Of a DNA stretch of 64,000 nt, positions 10,953 to 22,058 are shown piece after piece. A model generated the notes under the pieces. The model was not told the origin of the DNA, did not search any database, and saw nothing but the letters and a program-made list of their open reading frames with translations. Position 1 is the stretch's first letter. Every line of letters begins with the position of its first letter. Position numbers and translations under genes: made by a program. This DNA comes from Hyphomicrobiales bacterium (GTDB lineage Bacteria; Pseudomonadota; Alphaproteobacteria; Rhizobiales; Rhodobiaceae): contig PKTR01000007.1 of NCBI GenBank assembly GCA_002869065.1, positions 62,001-126,000 on the forward strand, given 5' to 3'.

Positions 10953-11054
10953 GTGTCGTCACTCCTGACGCGCCGGTCGCCGGCAGCGTCCTAAAGAAAG
11001 AGAATTCGGGGGAAGCGGAGCGGCCGGCGGCCGCCCCGAAAAGATCGGTCGCCG

Positions 11055-12230
<1,176 letters not shown>

Positions 12231-12290
12231 GTAACTACCCTCTCAGATAGGCGCCCCTCGTTGGGGAGGGGTGTCCCACTGGCGGGAATA
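12231..12290 (-). promoter_or_regulatory. serC-type structured 5' leader (candidate serC RNA motif)
   Basis: Reading the minus strand toward serC, there are two adjacent hairpins: UCCC-N6-GGGA (12274-12287) and CCCCUC-CCCAAC-GAGGGG (12254-12271). The Shine-Dalgarno GAGAGGG (12238-12244) and the serC ATG follow. Two short GC hairpins just before the serC ribosome-binding site match the layout of the serC RNA motif described for alphaproteobacteria. The identification is from memory of that motif, with no covariance-model search. A possible -35 TTGACG lies just upstream. Confidence 0.6.
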
Positions 12291-12385
12291 CGCTGAGCCC
12301 GATTTGTCGTCAAGCGACATTTTCGCATGTGCGAACGACGTGGGCTTAGACTTTGGGGGGAGAGGGTCGGCGCGATTCTCGGTTA

Positions 12386-12928
12386 CTAGCAGGCACCAAG
12401 GCGCTTCGCAAAAACCGCCAAGTTGCTCGCGAAGTCAGGCCTACGCAATCGGCCACCAATTCGTTTTAACTCGTGACTATAAATACAATAAAATTGATGA
12501 CCATAGCCGCCCAATTGAGACAAAACTATTTTCTTATTGCACACTTCTTCTTGTATGCAATTTTCAACTCGTTCAAAAAAATCGGTGATAACGAGTATTT
12601 CCATATCAAGAGAGGGAGACTGCTTAGGTCTCTCCTGCCCCCACTTCACCAACAACTCACTCAAGAACGAATATGTCACTGTATTCTCAGGCATCTTGGA
12701 TAGGTCGTACTGCGCCCAAAATTCATAGAGCGCCCTTCTGGAAGAAAGGTGCGTTTCGTTGTTGAAATCACGAACCAAATCTAGAGATGCCTCAATCTTT
12801 TTGTTTTCAATCTGGTCAAGATAAGTCGACCAGCCCACTCCCAACGTAACAACAATCGCGGCATTTGCAGCGATACTAGATATTTTGGCAGTGATATCTA
12901 GAAGTTGCATTTCAATCACACGGAACAT
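12386..12928 (-). CDS. Unknown membrane-anchored protein, AT-rich island gene 3
   Basis: The protein has 180 residues (or 174 from the second ATG at 12910; neither start has a clear Shine-Dalgarno). A hydrophobic segment at about residues 12-34 (ISSIAANAAIVVTLGVGWST) should anchor it. The rest is a soluble helical domain with aromatic and charged residues and two cysteines in ENCIQEEVCNKK. The layout recalls small DUF4760-like membrane proteins, but the match is weak. Base composition is much more AT-rich than the flanking serC. The start overlaps the preceding gene by 17 bases, marking it as the last gene of a three-gene unit. Function unknown. Confidence 0.65.
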   Translation of the reverse strand: MFRVIEMQLLDITAKISSIAANAAIVVTLGVGWSTYLDQIENKKIEASLDLVRDFNNETHLSSRRALYEFWAQYDLSKMPENTVTYSFLSELLVKWGQERPKQSPSLDMEILVITDFFERVENCIQEEVCNKKIVLSQLGGYGHQFYCIYSHELKRIGGRLRRPDFASNLAVFAKRLGAC

Positions 12929-13271
12929 TACGGGGAATTAAAGCAAAATCGCCATTCGAAACCACGTCTCCCTCATCGAGGCAGCGCAAATCCTTTCGTG
13001 AAAAAACGAGGACTTCATCCTCTCTTGCTTTTCCACTATCAGCCCCTGGCAAAAAACTGCTTTTCTGCGACTTCTCCAATGCGGCTGCCGCATCATTCCT
13101 CGGGCAGTCTTTTACATATATCAGAATCGGAGCATCAGGGAGCGCGAGAAATTTTCCAGTATTCTTGACGATACATTTTGCGTCATCGGCACGAACAATC
13201 CAATAGGCGTCATCTGCCAGAGCCGACGAACATAATGCGCAAAGCGTCAAAACAAATATCGCCATCTTCAT
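12912..13271 (-). CDS. Small secreted cysteine-containing protein, AT-rich island gene 2
   Basis: The protein has 119 residues with a clean signal peptide (MKMAIFVLTLCALCSSALA, cleavage before DDAYWI). The mature part of ~100 residues has four cysteines (KCIVKN, KDCPRND, LRCLDE, NVPCD), which suggests two disulfides in the periplasm. No family was recognised. Its ATG overlaps the stop of the upstream ClpP-like gene as ATGA and its 3' end overlaps the next gene, so the three are almost surely cotranscribed. It is AT-rich like both neighbours. Confidence 0.7.
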   Translation of the reverse strand: MKMAIFVLTLCALCSSALADDAYWIVRADDAKCIVKNTGKFLALPDAPILIYVKDCPRNDAAAALEKSQKSSFLPGADSGKAREDEVLVFSRKDLRCLDEGDVVSNGDFALIPRNVPCD

Positions 13272-14677
13272 TTTTGCACTCTCTTCAATACAAATGGCTC
13301 GTTATACTCGGTATTCCTGTTTCGAATAAATCTGCAGCGTTGGTCCGAATACCTCACGGCGCTTCTTAAAAACAATTCATAGGTATTGACATTGACCGTT
13401 CCCGCCACTGCCAATTTCAAGCGGCCACACTCTCGATCGAAAAGATTTATATTTCCAAATATTCTTAGACCCTCAATTCTGCCCGCAAAAAACCTCATAC
13501 CACTTCGTGCGCCGAGCTTCTTCCGATCGGCAGCTACCTGCTTAAAATATAGAATGACTTTCTTGTCGTCATACACCAGTGAGCGCAAGGTGTTGCCGTC
13601 CCAGCGCCACGCGCCGGCCTGAAGCCATTGACCGACAAGCTGTGAAGCCGAACGTGCTATTTTTCCGGGCATCCGCAAGTCTCGAAGCCTCATATAGCCA
13701 GGCTGAACCTCGAACCATGAAAGCTTCTTCGTACCATTGTAATAGGCGCCTCCCGTATCATGCAGATCAACTTTGCACTCAGGCCCCATTTCCATCCCAA
13801 AATTGAGCGTCGTGAGTTTTCGCGCCCTGTCATATGCGGTATTTGTCAGTGAAAAGGTCTGATATGAAAACTCACTTATACTCGGCTTTGTAAGATTTTC
13901 GGCGTTTACAGAGTCAAGAAGCATGTTCGTATCAATCGGACCCTTCCAATAATAATTGTTGATACAGGCGACCTGTGCGTCTCGTTTCTTAAATTTGAAT
14001 TTCCTTGGGCCGCCGACCAATGAAATCCCCCAATTGCCAGCTTTCCCCACTGTATCTACGTAGACAAATTCTGGTGCTTTTGTCCGCAAAATCGCATTCG
14101 CGAGTTCCACGTTCCAGCGGGCATCGATTGCCAGAACGACAATCTTTGCAGCCGCTTGGATTGCAGTGTCGTAAGCATTTTGTAGAAATTTCGCGCGAGC
14201 CTCCACAGGAATCTTTCTAACCTGTTCCGTATCAATAAAAGGGGCATGAAAGCCGACGGTTGCAAGGTAATGCATCTTCCGTCTTGGCTCAAAATACCCA
14301 TCGCCGTGGTATTGCGACCCGGCCATGAAAATGAATGCGCACGCCGAAAGACAAACAGCGTCTTTATCAACATATGTACCTATGAATTTGCGGCGAACAA
14401 AATTGGCGATGTCGATGCCCGCCAGAAAATTTCCGCCCTGGCTATTCAGGTGCAGAACCACGGGACCATCGCATACCTTCGGGCGATTTTCGTGGAACTC
14501 TTGGAACCGCTTGGCGTCATCCACACCGATTTCCCCTTCCAAGAAAACGACGCGGTAGGATTCTCCGATTATCACGCCACCATTGACATACTTCCCACAA
14601 CGGAAGGTCGCAGCATCGGCGGGGGCAACGCTCCAGACCAAGAGTACAAATACAATCAGTTGAAAGAGCGAGCGCAT
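13268..14677 (-). CDS. Secreted ClpP-fold-like protein (COG3904-like), AT-rich island gene 1
   Basis: Starting at 14677 (MRSLFQLIVFVLLVWSVAPA) the 469-residue protein has a signal peptide ending near ADAATF. Residues ~60-200 resemble periplasmic ClpP/crotonase-fold proteins: VVLHLNSQGGNFLAGIDIA supplies the oxyanion GG, and VCLSACAFIFMAGS matches the position of the nucleophile Ser followed by Ala-Cys. A catalytic His/Asp pair is not obvious, so activity is uncertain. The C-terminal ~250 residues (beta-rich, several aromatics) match nothing recognised. It leads a three-gene AT-rich unit with ATGA coupling to the next gene. A TTGTGA-16-TATGGC promoter-like element lies just upstream. Confidence 0.75.
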   Translation of the reverse strand: MRSLFQLIVFVLLVWSVAPADAATFRCGKYVNGGVIIGESYRVVFLEGEIGVDDAKRFQEFHENRPKVCDGPVVLHLNSQGGNFLAGIDIANFVRRKFIGTYVDKDAVCLSACAFIFMAGSQYHGDGYFEPRRKMHYLATVGFHAPFIDTEQVRKIPVEARAKFLQNAYDTAIQAAAKIVVLAIDARWNVELANAILRTKAPEFVYVDTVGKAGNWGISLVGGPRKFKFKKRDAQVACINNYYWKGPIDTNMLLDSVNAENLTKPSISEFSYQTFSLTNTAYDRARKLTTLNFGMEMGPECKVDLHDTGGAYYNGTKKLSWFEVQPGYMRLRDLRMPGKIARSASQLVGQWLQAGAWRWDGNTLRSLVYDDKKVILYFKQVAADRKKLGARSGMRFFAGRIEGLRIFGNINLFDRECGRLKLAVAGTVNVNTYELFLRSAVRYSDQRCRFIRNRNTEYNEPFVLKRVQK

Positions 14678-14711
14678 TGGCGGTGCACCAGGATTGTTCG
14701 ACACGCGACAA

Positions 14712-14739
14712 GCCATAATCATGGGTTTTATCGTCACAA
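14712..14739 (-). promoter_or_regulatory. Candidate promoter of the AT-rich island operon
   Basis: On the minus strand TTGTGA (14734-14739) and TATGGC (14712-14717) are 16 bases apart, 35-60 bases before the ClpP-like ATG. Pattern only. Confidence 0.4.
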
Positions 14740-15003
14740 CGCTACAATCATTTCGTTATTTCGACAAATCTGACGCCGCCGCGCGCCGCCGACCAGAACG
14801 AAGCAGGTTTAGGCCACGTGTTTCTAGGCACCTAAGCCCCCGTAACATTTGCAAACCATTTTTGAACGCTCCTGTGTCACATTCCGGGCTATCAGGTAGG
14901 CGACAAGCGCCGGCGAGCGGAGACGCAGACGCATCCGCGCGCCAGGCGCATCGCGAATTTTCCCGTTGCGGCAAGAGCCCGGGACATTCGTGAGCGGAGG
15001 CCC
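14740..15003. other. Intergenic region between the divergent island and glmM
   Basis: No reading frame is convincing here. Base composition changes from AT-rich near 14740 to GC-rich near 14900, marking the edge of the island. No repeat, tRNA or attachment-like sequence was seen at this edge. Confidence 0.4.
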
Positions 15004-15041
15004 CCATCGGGGCGGAGCAGGGCCATCGGGACGGAGCAGGG
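15004..15041 (+). repeat. 19-bp tandem duplication covering the glmM Shine-Dalgarno
   Basis: Two head-to-tail copies of a 19-base unit lie at 15004-15022 and 15023-15041 and differ at one base (CCATCGGGGCGGAGCAGGG against CCATCGGGACGGAGCAGGG). Each copy carries GGAGCAGGG. The second copy sits one base before the glmM ATG, so the gene has a duplicated ribosome-binding region. Confidence 0.9.
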
Positions 15042-15042
15042 A

Positions 15043-16386
15043 ATGAGTCGGAAATTCTTCGGAACGGACGGGGTGCGCGGGCGCGCCAACAAATGGCCGA
15101 TTACGCCGGAAATGGCGCTGAAGGTCGGCATGGCGACCGGCCTCGTCTTCACCCGCGGCAACCATCGCCACCGGGTCGTCATCGGCAAGGACACCCGCCT
15201 GTCGGGCTACATGATCGAGACCGCGCTGGTCGCCGGTTTCACCTCGGTCGGCATGGACGTGTTCCAGCTCGGCCCGATGCCAACCCCGGCGGTCGCAATG
15301 CTGACGCGCTCGCTGCGCGCCGATATCGGCGTCATGATCTCCGCCTCGCACAATCCCTATCATGACAACGGCATCAAGATTTTCGGCCCCGACGGCTACA
15401 AGCTGTCCGACGAGATCGAGGCCGAGATCGAGGATTTGCTCGATCAGGACCTGACGCGCCGGCTGGCCGACGCCGCCGAGATCGGCCGCGCCAAGCGCAT
15501 CGACGGCGTGCACGACCGCTATATCGAATTCGCCAAGCGCACCCTGCCGCGCAATCTGAGCCTCGAGGGCATGCGCGTCGCCATCGACTGCGCCAATGGC
15601 GCGTCCTACCGCGTCGCCCCGGAAGCCCTGTGGGAACTCGGCGCCGAGGTGATTCCGATCGGCGTTTCCCCGAACGGCTTCAACATCAACGACAAATGCG
15701 GCTCGACCGCGCCCGACGCGCTGTGCGCCAAGGTGCACGAGGTCCGCGCCGACATCGGCATCGCGCTCGATGGCGACGCCGACCGCGTGCTGATCGTCGA
15801 CGAGAAGGGGCAGGTCGTCGATGGCGACCAGCTGATGGCCGTCGTCGCCCAGTCCTGGCACGAGGACGACCGCCTCGCCATGCCCGGCATCGTCGCCACC
15901 GTGATGTCCAACCTCGGGCTGGAGCGGTTCCTGACCGGCCTCGGCCTCACCCTCGACCGGACCCAGGTCGGCGACCGCTACGTCGTGGAACGCATGCGCG
16001 AGGCGGGCTACAATATTGGCGGCGAACAGTCCGGCCACATCATCCTGTCCGACTTCGCCACCACCGGCGACGGCCTCGTCGCCGCGTTGCAGGTGCTCGC
16101 CGTGGTCAAGAAACTCGGCCAGCCGGTCAGCGAGGTCTGCCACCGCTTCGACCCTGTGCCGCAGCTTTTGAAGAACGTCCGCATCGCCGGCGGCGATCCG
16201 CTCGGCAACGCGACGGTGCAAAAGACCATCAGCGCGGCGGAAGAACGCCTCGGCAAGGCCGGCCGGATTCTGATTCGCCCGTCGGGCACCGAACCGCTGA
16301 TCCGCGTCATGGCCGAGGGCGACGACGAAACCCTCGTGCACGAGATCGTCGACGAAATCGCCGCGGCGGTGGAAAAGGCGGCGTAA
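15043..16386 (+). CDS. glmM: Phosphoglucosamine mutase
   Basis: This enzyme interconverts glucosamine-6-phosphate and glucosamine-1-phosphate on the way to UDP-GlcNAc for peptidoglycan and lipopolysaccharide. The 447 residues match the family. The catalytic phosphoserine is Ser102 in [15 protein letters not shown], the Mg loop is DGDADRVLI (about residue 244), the sugar-binding GGEQSGHII follows, and the phosphate-binding [12 protein letters not shown] is near the C-terminus. In many Hyphomicrobiales glmM lies just downstream of ftsH; here the two are ~2.3 kb apart in opposite orientation, with an exporter and an OMP gene between them. Confidence 0.97.
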   Translation: MSRKFFGTDGVRGRANKWPITPEMALKVGMATGLVFTRGNHRHRVVIGKDTRLSGYMIETALVAGFTSVGMDVFQLGPMPTPAVAMLTRSLRADIGVMISASHNPYHDNGIKIFGPDGYKLSDEIEAEIEDLLDQDLTRRLADAAEIGRAKRIDGVHDRYIEFAKRTLPRNLSLEGMRVAIDCANGASYRVAPEALWELGAEVIPIGVSPNGFNINDKCGSTAPDALCAKVHEVRADIGIALDGDADRVLIVDEKGQVVDGDQLMAVVAQSWHEDDRLAMPGIVATVMSNLGLERFLTGLGLTLDRTQVGDRYVVERMREAGYNIGGEQSGHIILSDFATTGDGLVAALQVLAVVKKLGQPVSEVCHRFDPVPQLLKNVRIAGGDPLGNATVQKTISAAEERLGKAGRILIRPSGTEPLIRVMAEGDDETLVHEIVDEIAAAVEKAA

Positions 16387-16389
16387 CGC

Positions 16390-17307
16390 TTACCCCGCGC
16401 GGCGGCGCGAGCCGGCAATCGCGATGCCGGCGAGTACCAGCCCAAGGCCGGCCAGATCGGCGAGCGTGAAGCGTTCGCCGAGCATCACCACGCCGACGAA
16501 GAGCGCGAACACCGGCACCAGATAATTGCTCATGGCGACGAAGCTCGCGCCCGCGCTGCGCACCAGCGCAAAGACGACGATGAGCGCCAGCGCCGTCGGG
16601 AAGATGCCGAGCACGGTGACCGCGGCAAGCCCCGCCGCGCCGGGAACAGCAGCTTGCGGCCCCTCGAGCAGCAGCGCGACCGGCAACGCCATCACCACAC
16701 ACATGATGAGAACGCCGGCGCCGCGCGGCAGGTCCGGCATTTGCGGCAAAAGCCGCAGCGATACCCCGTGCACCGCATAGCCGAGCGAGGCAAGCACGAT
16801 CGCCAGCACGCCGAGCGTGCGCTCATTGTCGAACTCGAAGGCAAGCAGCGTCGACGGCCCGATCAGCATGATGACACCGGCGAAACCGGCAACGAAGCCG
16901 ATCGCCTTGCGCACCGTCATCGGCTCGTCGGGAAGAAGCAGCGCGGCCAGCAGCATGACCAGCAGCGGCACGGCGCCCATGAGAATTCCGGCAAGCGCGG
17001 AGGGAACGAATTGCGTGCCCCATGAGATCATGAAAAACGGCATGACGTTGCCGCAAAAGGCGAGCCAGGCGCAGCTCGCCCAGGCGCCAAGCGACACAGG
17101 CAACCGCCCGCCGCGCGCGATCAGGACCGCCCATAGGATCGCCGCGCCGATCGCCGTGCGCTCGGCAACGATCCACACCGGCGGGATTTCCCCGACCGCG
17201 ATCTTGGTCAGCGCGAAGGACGATCCCCACACCACGATGAGGATGGTGAGGTCGACCCAGTCACGGCCGTAAGAGCGCATCGCTGTTGGATCCGGCGGCG
17301 TCGCCAT
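16390..17307 (-). CDS. EamA/DMT-family exporter
   Basis: This protein of about 305 residues has ten predicted helices and two EamA repeats (LTILIVVWGSSFALTKIAVG; LGVLAIVLASLGYAVHGVSL). The start at 17307 (MATPPDPTAM) has GAGGGA close upstream; a start at 17280 (MRSYGRDW) is possible but has no Shine-Dalgarno. Substrate unknown. It converges on glmM with only 3 bases between stops. It is a diverged paralogue of the 4712-5617 exporter. Confidence 0.87.
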   Translation of the reverse strand: MATPPDPTAMRSYGRDWVDLTILIVVWGSSFALTKIAVGEIPPVWIVAERTAIGAAILWAVLIARGGRLPVSLGAWASCAWLAFCGNVMPFFMISWGTQFVPSALAGILMGAVPLLVMLLAALLLPDEPMTVRKAIGFVAGFAGVIMLIGPSTLLAFEFDNERTLGVLAIVLASLGYAVHGVSLRLLPQMPDLPRGAGVLIMCVVMALPVALLLEGPQAAVPGAAGLAAVTVLGIFPTALALIVVFALVRSAGASFVAMSNYLVPVFALFVGVVMLGERFTLADLAGLGLVLAGIAIAGSRRRAG

Positions 17308-17556
17308 GAGTCCCTCATTCCTTCGCCACGCCGGACTTATCCGACACGGCGGCAAAAAGACCTGTCATCCCTATCCGATTGCCCCCGCCGGCGGGAGCCC
17401 GAATTTGTCAGGGAAGCCATGCAGCCACGCATCGCGCGGGCAAACCCCGCCACCGACCCCGCCACCGCCCAGGGCGAGAAGCATTTACCCTTCGTTTACG
17501 AGTATTAATTCAAGTCAATACTTCGTTAACATTAATATTCATGGTTAAAAAACGCA
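17308..17556. other. Intergenic region upstream of the outer-membrane protein gene
   Basis: No gene is seen. The right half (17490-17556) is sharply AT-rich, with several TTAA half-sites, and should contain the outer-membrane protein promoter. Confidence 0.4.
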
Positions 17557-17572
17557 GTTAATCGCACCTTAA
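17557..17572 (-). promoter_or_regulatory. CtrA-type box upstream of the outer-membrane protein gene
   Basis: Read on the minus strand the site is TTAAGGTGCGATTAAC, an exact match to the alphaproteobacterial CtrA consensus TTAA-N7-TTAAC. It lies about 88 bases before the ATG of the beta-barrel gene. CtrA binding is inferred from the motif only. Confidence 0.5.
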
Positions 17573-17659
17573 GATTTCCCGACCATACTCACCCTCGGCG
17601 TAACAATCCCGTCCGAGGCGTTTCGACGGGGCTCAGTGAGTAAGATGGAAGGGAAAACC

Positions 17660-18400
17660 ATGGGCAGCCTTAAAAAGACGGCGCTGCTGGCAACAGCCGC
17701 CCTGATGGCCGCATCAACGGCGCACGCAGCAGACCTGCTGGATCCGCCGATTTTCAATCACACGCCGGAGATCATTCCGGCTGAAGTCGGCTCCAATTGG
17801 TATCTGCGCGGCGATATCGGCTACAGCGTCAACCGCGCCCCGTCGGGCCGCGTTGTCGGCGGACCGCTGTTCAACGAGGGCGTCGACAACACCTGGATGG
17901 CCGGCATCGGCTTCGGCTACCAGTTCAACGAATATTTCCGCACGGACGCGACGCTGGATTACCACCACACGTTCGATTTCACGGCGACGACCCCGTGCGC
18001 CGGCGCCTGCGTGAACTCGCTGCACAGCGCCGACATCAGCGCCTGGACCCTGATGGCCAACGCCTATCTCGATTTCGGCACCTGGGAAGGCCTGACGCCC
18101 TATATCGGCGCCGGTATCGGTGGCGCCTACGTCTCGGTTGACGGTCATTCCGTCCGCACCCCGGGCGTCGGCACGGTCAACTACTCCGGCGGCGACCGCT
18201 GGGCGCTTGCCGCAGCCGCCATGGCCGGTGCGTCCTACACGATCACCGACAATTTGCTGCTCGACGCCGGCTACCGCTATCTGTGGATCGACGGCGCCAA
18301 GAGCGGCTCCGCGGTCGGCGGCGTGGTTCCGGGCAACGTCAACTACGACGACCTGCAGTCGCACGAACTTCGCCTCGGCCTGCGTTACCTGATCGACTGA
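17660..18400 (+). CDS. Outer-membrane beta-barrel protein (Omp25/RopB-like)
   Basis: The start at 17660 (MGSLKKTALLATAALMAAST) has GGAAGG at good spacing and gives 246 residues with a signal peptide cut after AHA. The mature chain alternates polar and aromatic residues as in an eight-stranded barrel: NWYLRGDIGYSVNR, GIGFGYQFNEYFRTDATLDY, LTPYIGAGIGGAYVS, LLLDAGYRYLWIDG. It ends in ELRLGLRYLID, an OMP-type C-terminus apart from the added Asp. Two cysteines (CAGAC) sit in a surface loop. Such proteins are abundant structural porin-like proteins of Hyphomicrobiales. It is monocistronic, with a CtrA-type box upstream and a terminator downstream. Confidence 0.9.
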   Translation: MGSLKKTALLATAALMAASTAHAADLLDPPIFNHTPEIIPAEVGSNWYLRGDIGYSVNRAPSGRVVGGPLFNEGVDNTWMAGIGFGYQFNEYFRTDATLDYHHTFDFTATTPCAGACVNSLHSADISAWTLMANAYLDFGTWEGLTPYIGAGIGGAYVSVDGHSVRTPGVGTVNYSGGDRWALAAAAMAGASYTITDNLLLDAGYRYLWIDGAKSGSAVGGVVPGNVNYDDLQSHELRLGLRYLID

Positions 18401-18438
18401 TCACGAGCACGCCAGAGACGACCAAGGACTGCCCAAAG

Positions 18439-18474
18439 CGCGGTGGTGCCTTCCCGGCACCATCGCGTTTTCTT
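18439..18474 (+). terminator. Rho-independent terminator of the outer-membrane protein gene
   Basis: A 12-bp stem CGCGGTGGTGCC/GGCACCATCGCG (18439-18450 and 18456-18467, one G-U pair) has loop TTCCC and is followed by TTTTCTT. It starts 38 bases after the stop. Confidence 0.9.
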
Positions 18475-18562
18475 GTTCACGGGCGCTGGCGACGCCTCGC
18501 TTGTAACGACCAGGCACGCACCGAAAAGAGAGGCGTTCTCGCCTTCCCTTCCCCGTCCTGCC

Positions 18563-18601
18563 AAACAAAAAACCCGGCGCGGAGGTCCGCACCGGGGTTT
18601 G
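18563..18601 (-). terminator. Rho-independent terminator of ftsH
   Basis: On the minus strand a long stem (AAACCCCGG pairing with CCGGGTTT plus GCGGA/TCCGC, with a bulge) is followed by TTTTTTGTTTGG. It lies about 50 bases past the ftsH stop. Confidence 0.85.
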
Positions 18602-18649
18602 TGTTTTCAGCATCCGCCACCCGTCAGGCAGCGGAGGAAGGCGATCCGA

Positions 18650-20590
<1,941 letters not shown>

Positions 20591-20722
20591 TCCCTAGATG
20601 GAGTCGGACCGGAGGAACGACGCGTCCGCAACAAACGTCAAACACCTCAACCAGCCGCTAAAATAGGTCTCCGCCGGTGGATTGCCAAGGGAGCTATCCC
20701 CGTTTCGACCTTTAACTTCCCA

Positions 20723-22054
20723 TTATCCTAAACCCGCGCGGGCTTCTCCCGCGCCACCAGCGCCGGCAAGCGGTGCAATCGGCTCGAAACGCGCAACGGG
20801 AGCATCCCGCCCGCCGATCGACGCCACGGGGACGCCGGCCGCAGCGACAACGTTCTCGCCGATCCACAGTGAAGGAACCGTTTCGACAGCCCGTTTCGGC
20901 CACTCACCGCCCGTTTCCGCATCCAGCTGGCAACGGCCGTCGAGCCCAAGCGCACGAAGCGTAAGTCGCTCATTGACAACGGGTTCCTGCAGCGACACGC
21001 GAAACCGCCGATCCCAGATGACCGGTTCGGCGCCGCTCAGGTCACACTCTTCGAACCCGTCCCGGCCCGCTTCCCGGTAGATCCACACAGCACCGCACGC
21101 ACGCTCGACCACCGCCCCGCCGAGCGTACGGCACACCCTTTGCGCCGCCGTGTCGGTGAGGCTGTCGAACAGGCCTTCGAGAGCGTCGAGCCGCGGGGTG
21201 TAGCGTTGACCGCCGGCAAAACGGATCGCACGGGCAAGAAGCCGAAGTGCGATTTCCTCGCGCGCCGCCGCCAACGCTCCCGGTCTGAGACCAACGAATC
21301 CACCTGGATGCACCAGCGCGCTGTCGGCCAGGAACCCATCGACCAGCGCATCGAGAGCATCGGCCGCGCGCCGCATATGGCGCGCCGTCCCGGCCAGCCG
21401 TTCAGCCGTCAGCCCCTCACCGGCAAGCGCCGGCATCAGGCCCCGCATCCGCACCCGGGCGTAGCCCGCATCGGTGTTGCTCGGGTCCTCGCTCCAGCCA
21501 ACGCCGGCGTCGAGCAGAGTTGCCCGCAAACGCGCACGCGAAACACCGAGCAGAGGCCGCAGCAGCGTGATGCCGTCGAGCATGCGCTCATCTGCCATCG
21601 CGGCAAGCCCCGCGACCCCGCTGCCGCGCGCAAGCCGCAGCAGGAACGTCTCCGCCTGATCGTCGAGATGATGCGCCATGACGAGCGCCGAAAGATCGTG
21701 CCGCCGCGCCGCCTCGGTCAGAAGCTCCAGGCGCGCGTTGCGAGCCAACGCCTGCACATTGGCGCGCGGCTTTTCACCCACCCAATGCAGTGTTTCGTGC
21801 GGAAGACCGAGCGCATTCGCCTGTTCCGCAACCGCGCGCGCCTCGGCGGCAGCCTCCGCCCGCAGCCCATGGTCGACAGTCAACACCACACAGGCCGGCG
21901 CGGCTGCCTCTAGCAGAGCGAGCCAGCGGGTAGCCAGATGCATCAAAGCAGTCGAGTCGGCACCGCCGGAAACCGCAAGCCCGATCCGCCCGAAACGCGA
22001 AAGCGGCGCAAAAAGCGCCGCCAGCTCGTCATCACGGATCGGTTCGTCGGTCAC
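20723..22054 (-). CDS. tilS: tRNA(Ile)-lysidine synthetase
   Basis: This enzyme converts the wobble cytidine of the CAU-anticodon isoleucine tRNA to lysidine, using ATP and lysine, so that AUA is read as Ile. It is an N-type ATP pyrophosphatase with the PP-loop SGGADS (residues 29-34 from the chosen start) and the downstream HHLDDQAETFLLRLARGSG signature. The length of ~443 residues is typical. The start is uncertain: a GTG at 22054 begins 4 bases after the cpoB stop and gives a normal N-terminus, whereas the first ATG would overlap cpoB by 95 bases. The C-terminal domain is divergent. Confidence 0.92.
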   Translation of the reverse strand: MTDEPIRDDELAALFAPLSRFGRIGLAVSGGADSTALMHLATRWLALLEAAAPACVVLTVDHGLRAEAAAEARAVAEQANALGLPHETLHWVGEKPRANVQALARNARLELLTEAARRHDLSALVMAHHLDDQAETFLLRLARGSGVAGLAAMADERMLDGITLLRPLLGVSRARLRATLLDAGVGWSEDPSNTDAGYARVRMRGLMPALAGEGLTAERLAGTARHMRRAADALDALVDGFLADSALVHPGGFVGLRPGALAAAREEIALRLLARAIRFAGGQRYTPRLDALEGLFDSLTDTAAQRVCRTLGGAVVERACGAVWIYREAGRDGFEECDLSGAEPVIWDRRFRVSLQEPVVNERLTLRALGLDGRCQLDAETGGEWPKRAVETVPSLWIGENVVAAAGVPVASIGGRDAPVARFEPIAPLAGAGGAGEARAGLG

Positions 22055-22058
22055 TACC

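Noticed and set aside
12386-14677. AT-rich island as a prophage remnant or IS insertion
   Set aside because: No integrase, transposase, terminal inverted repeat, target duplication or tRNA attachment site was found at its edges; only composition suggests transfer.
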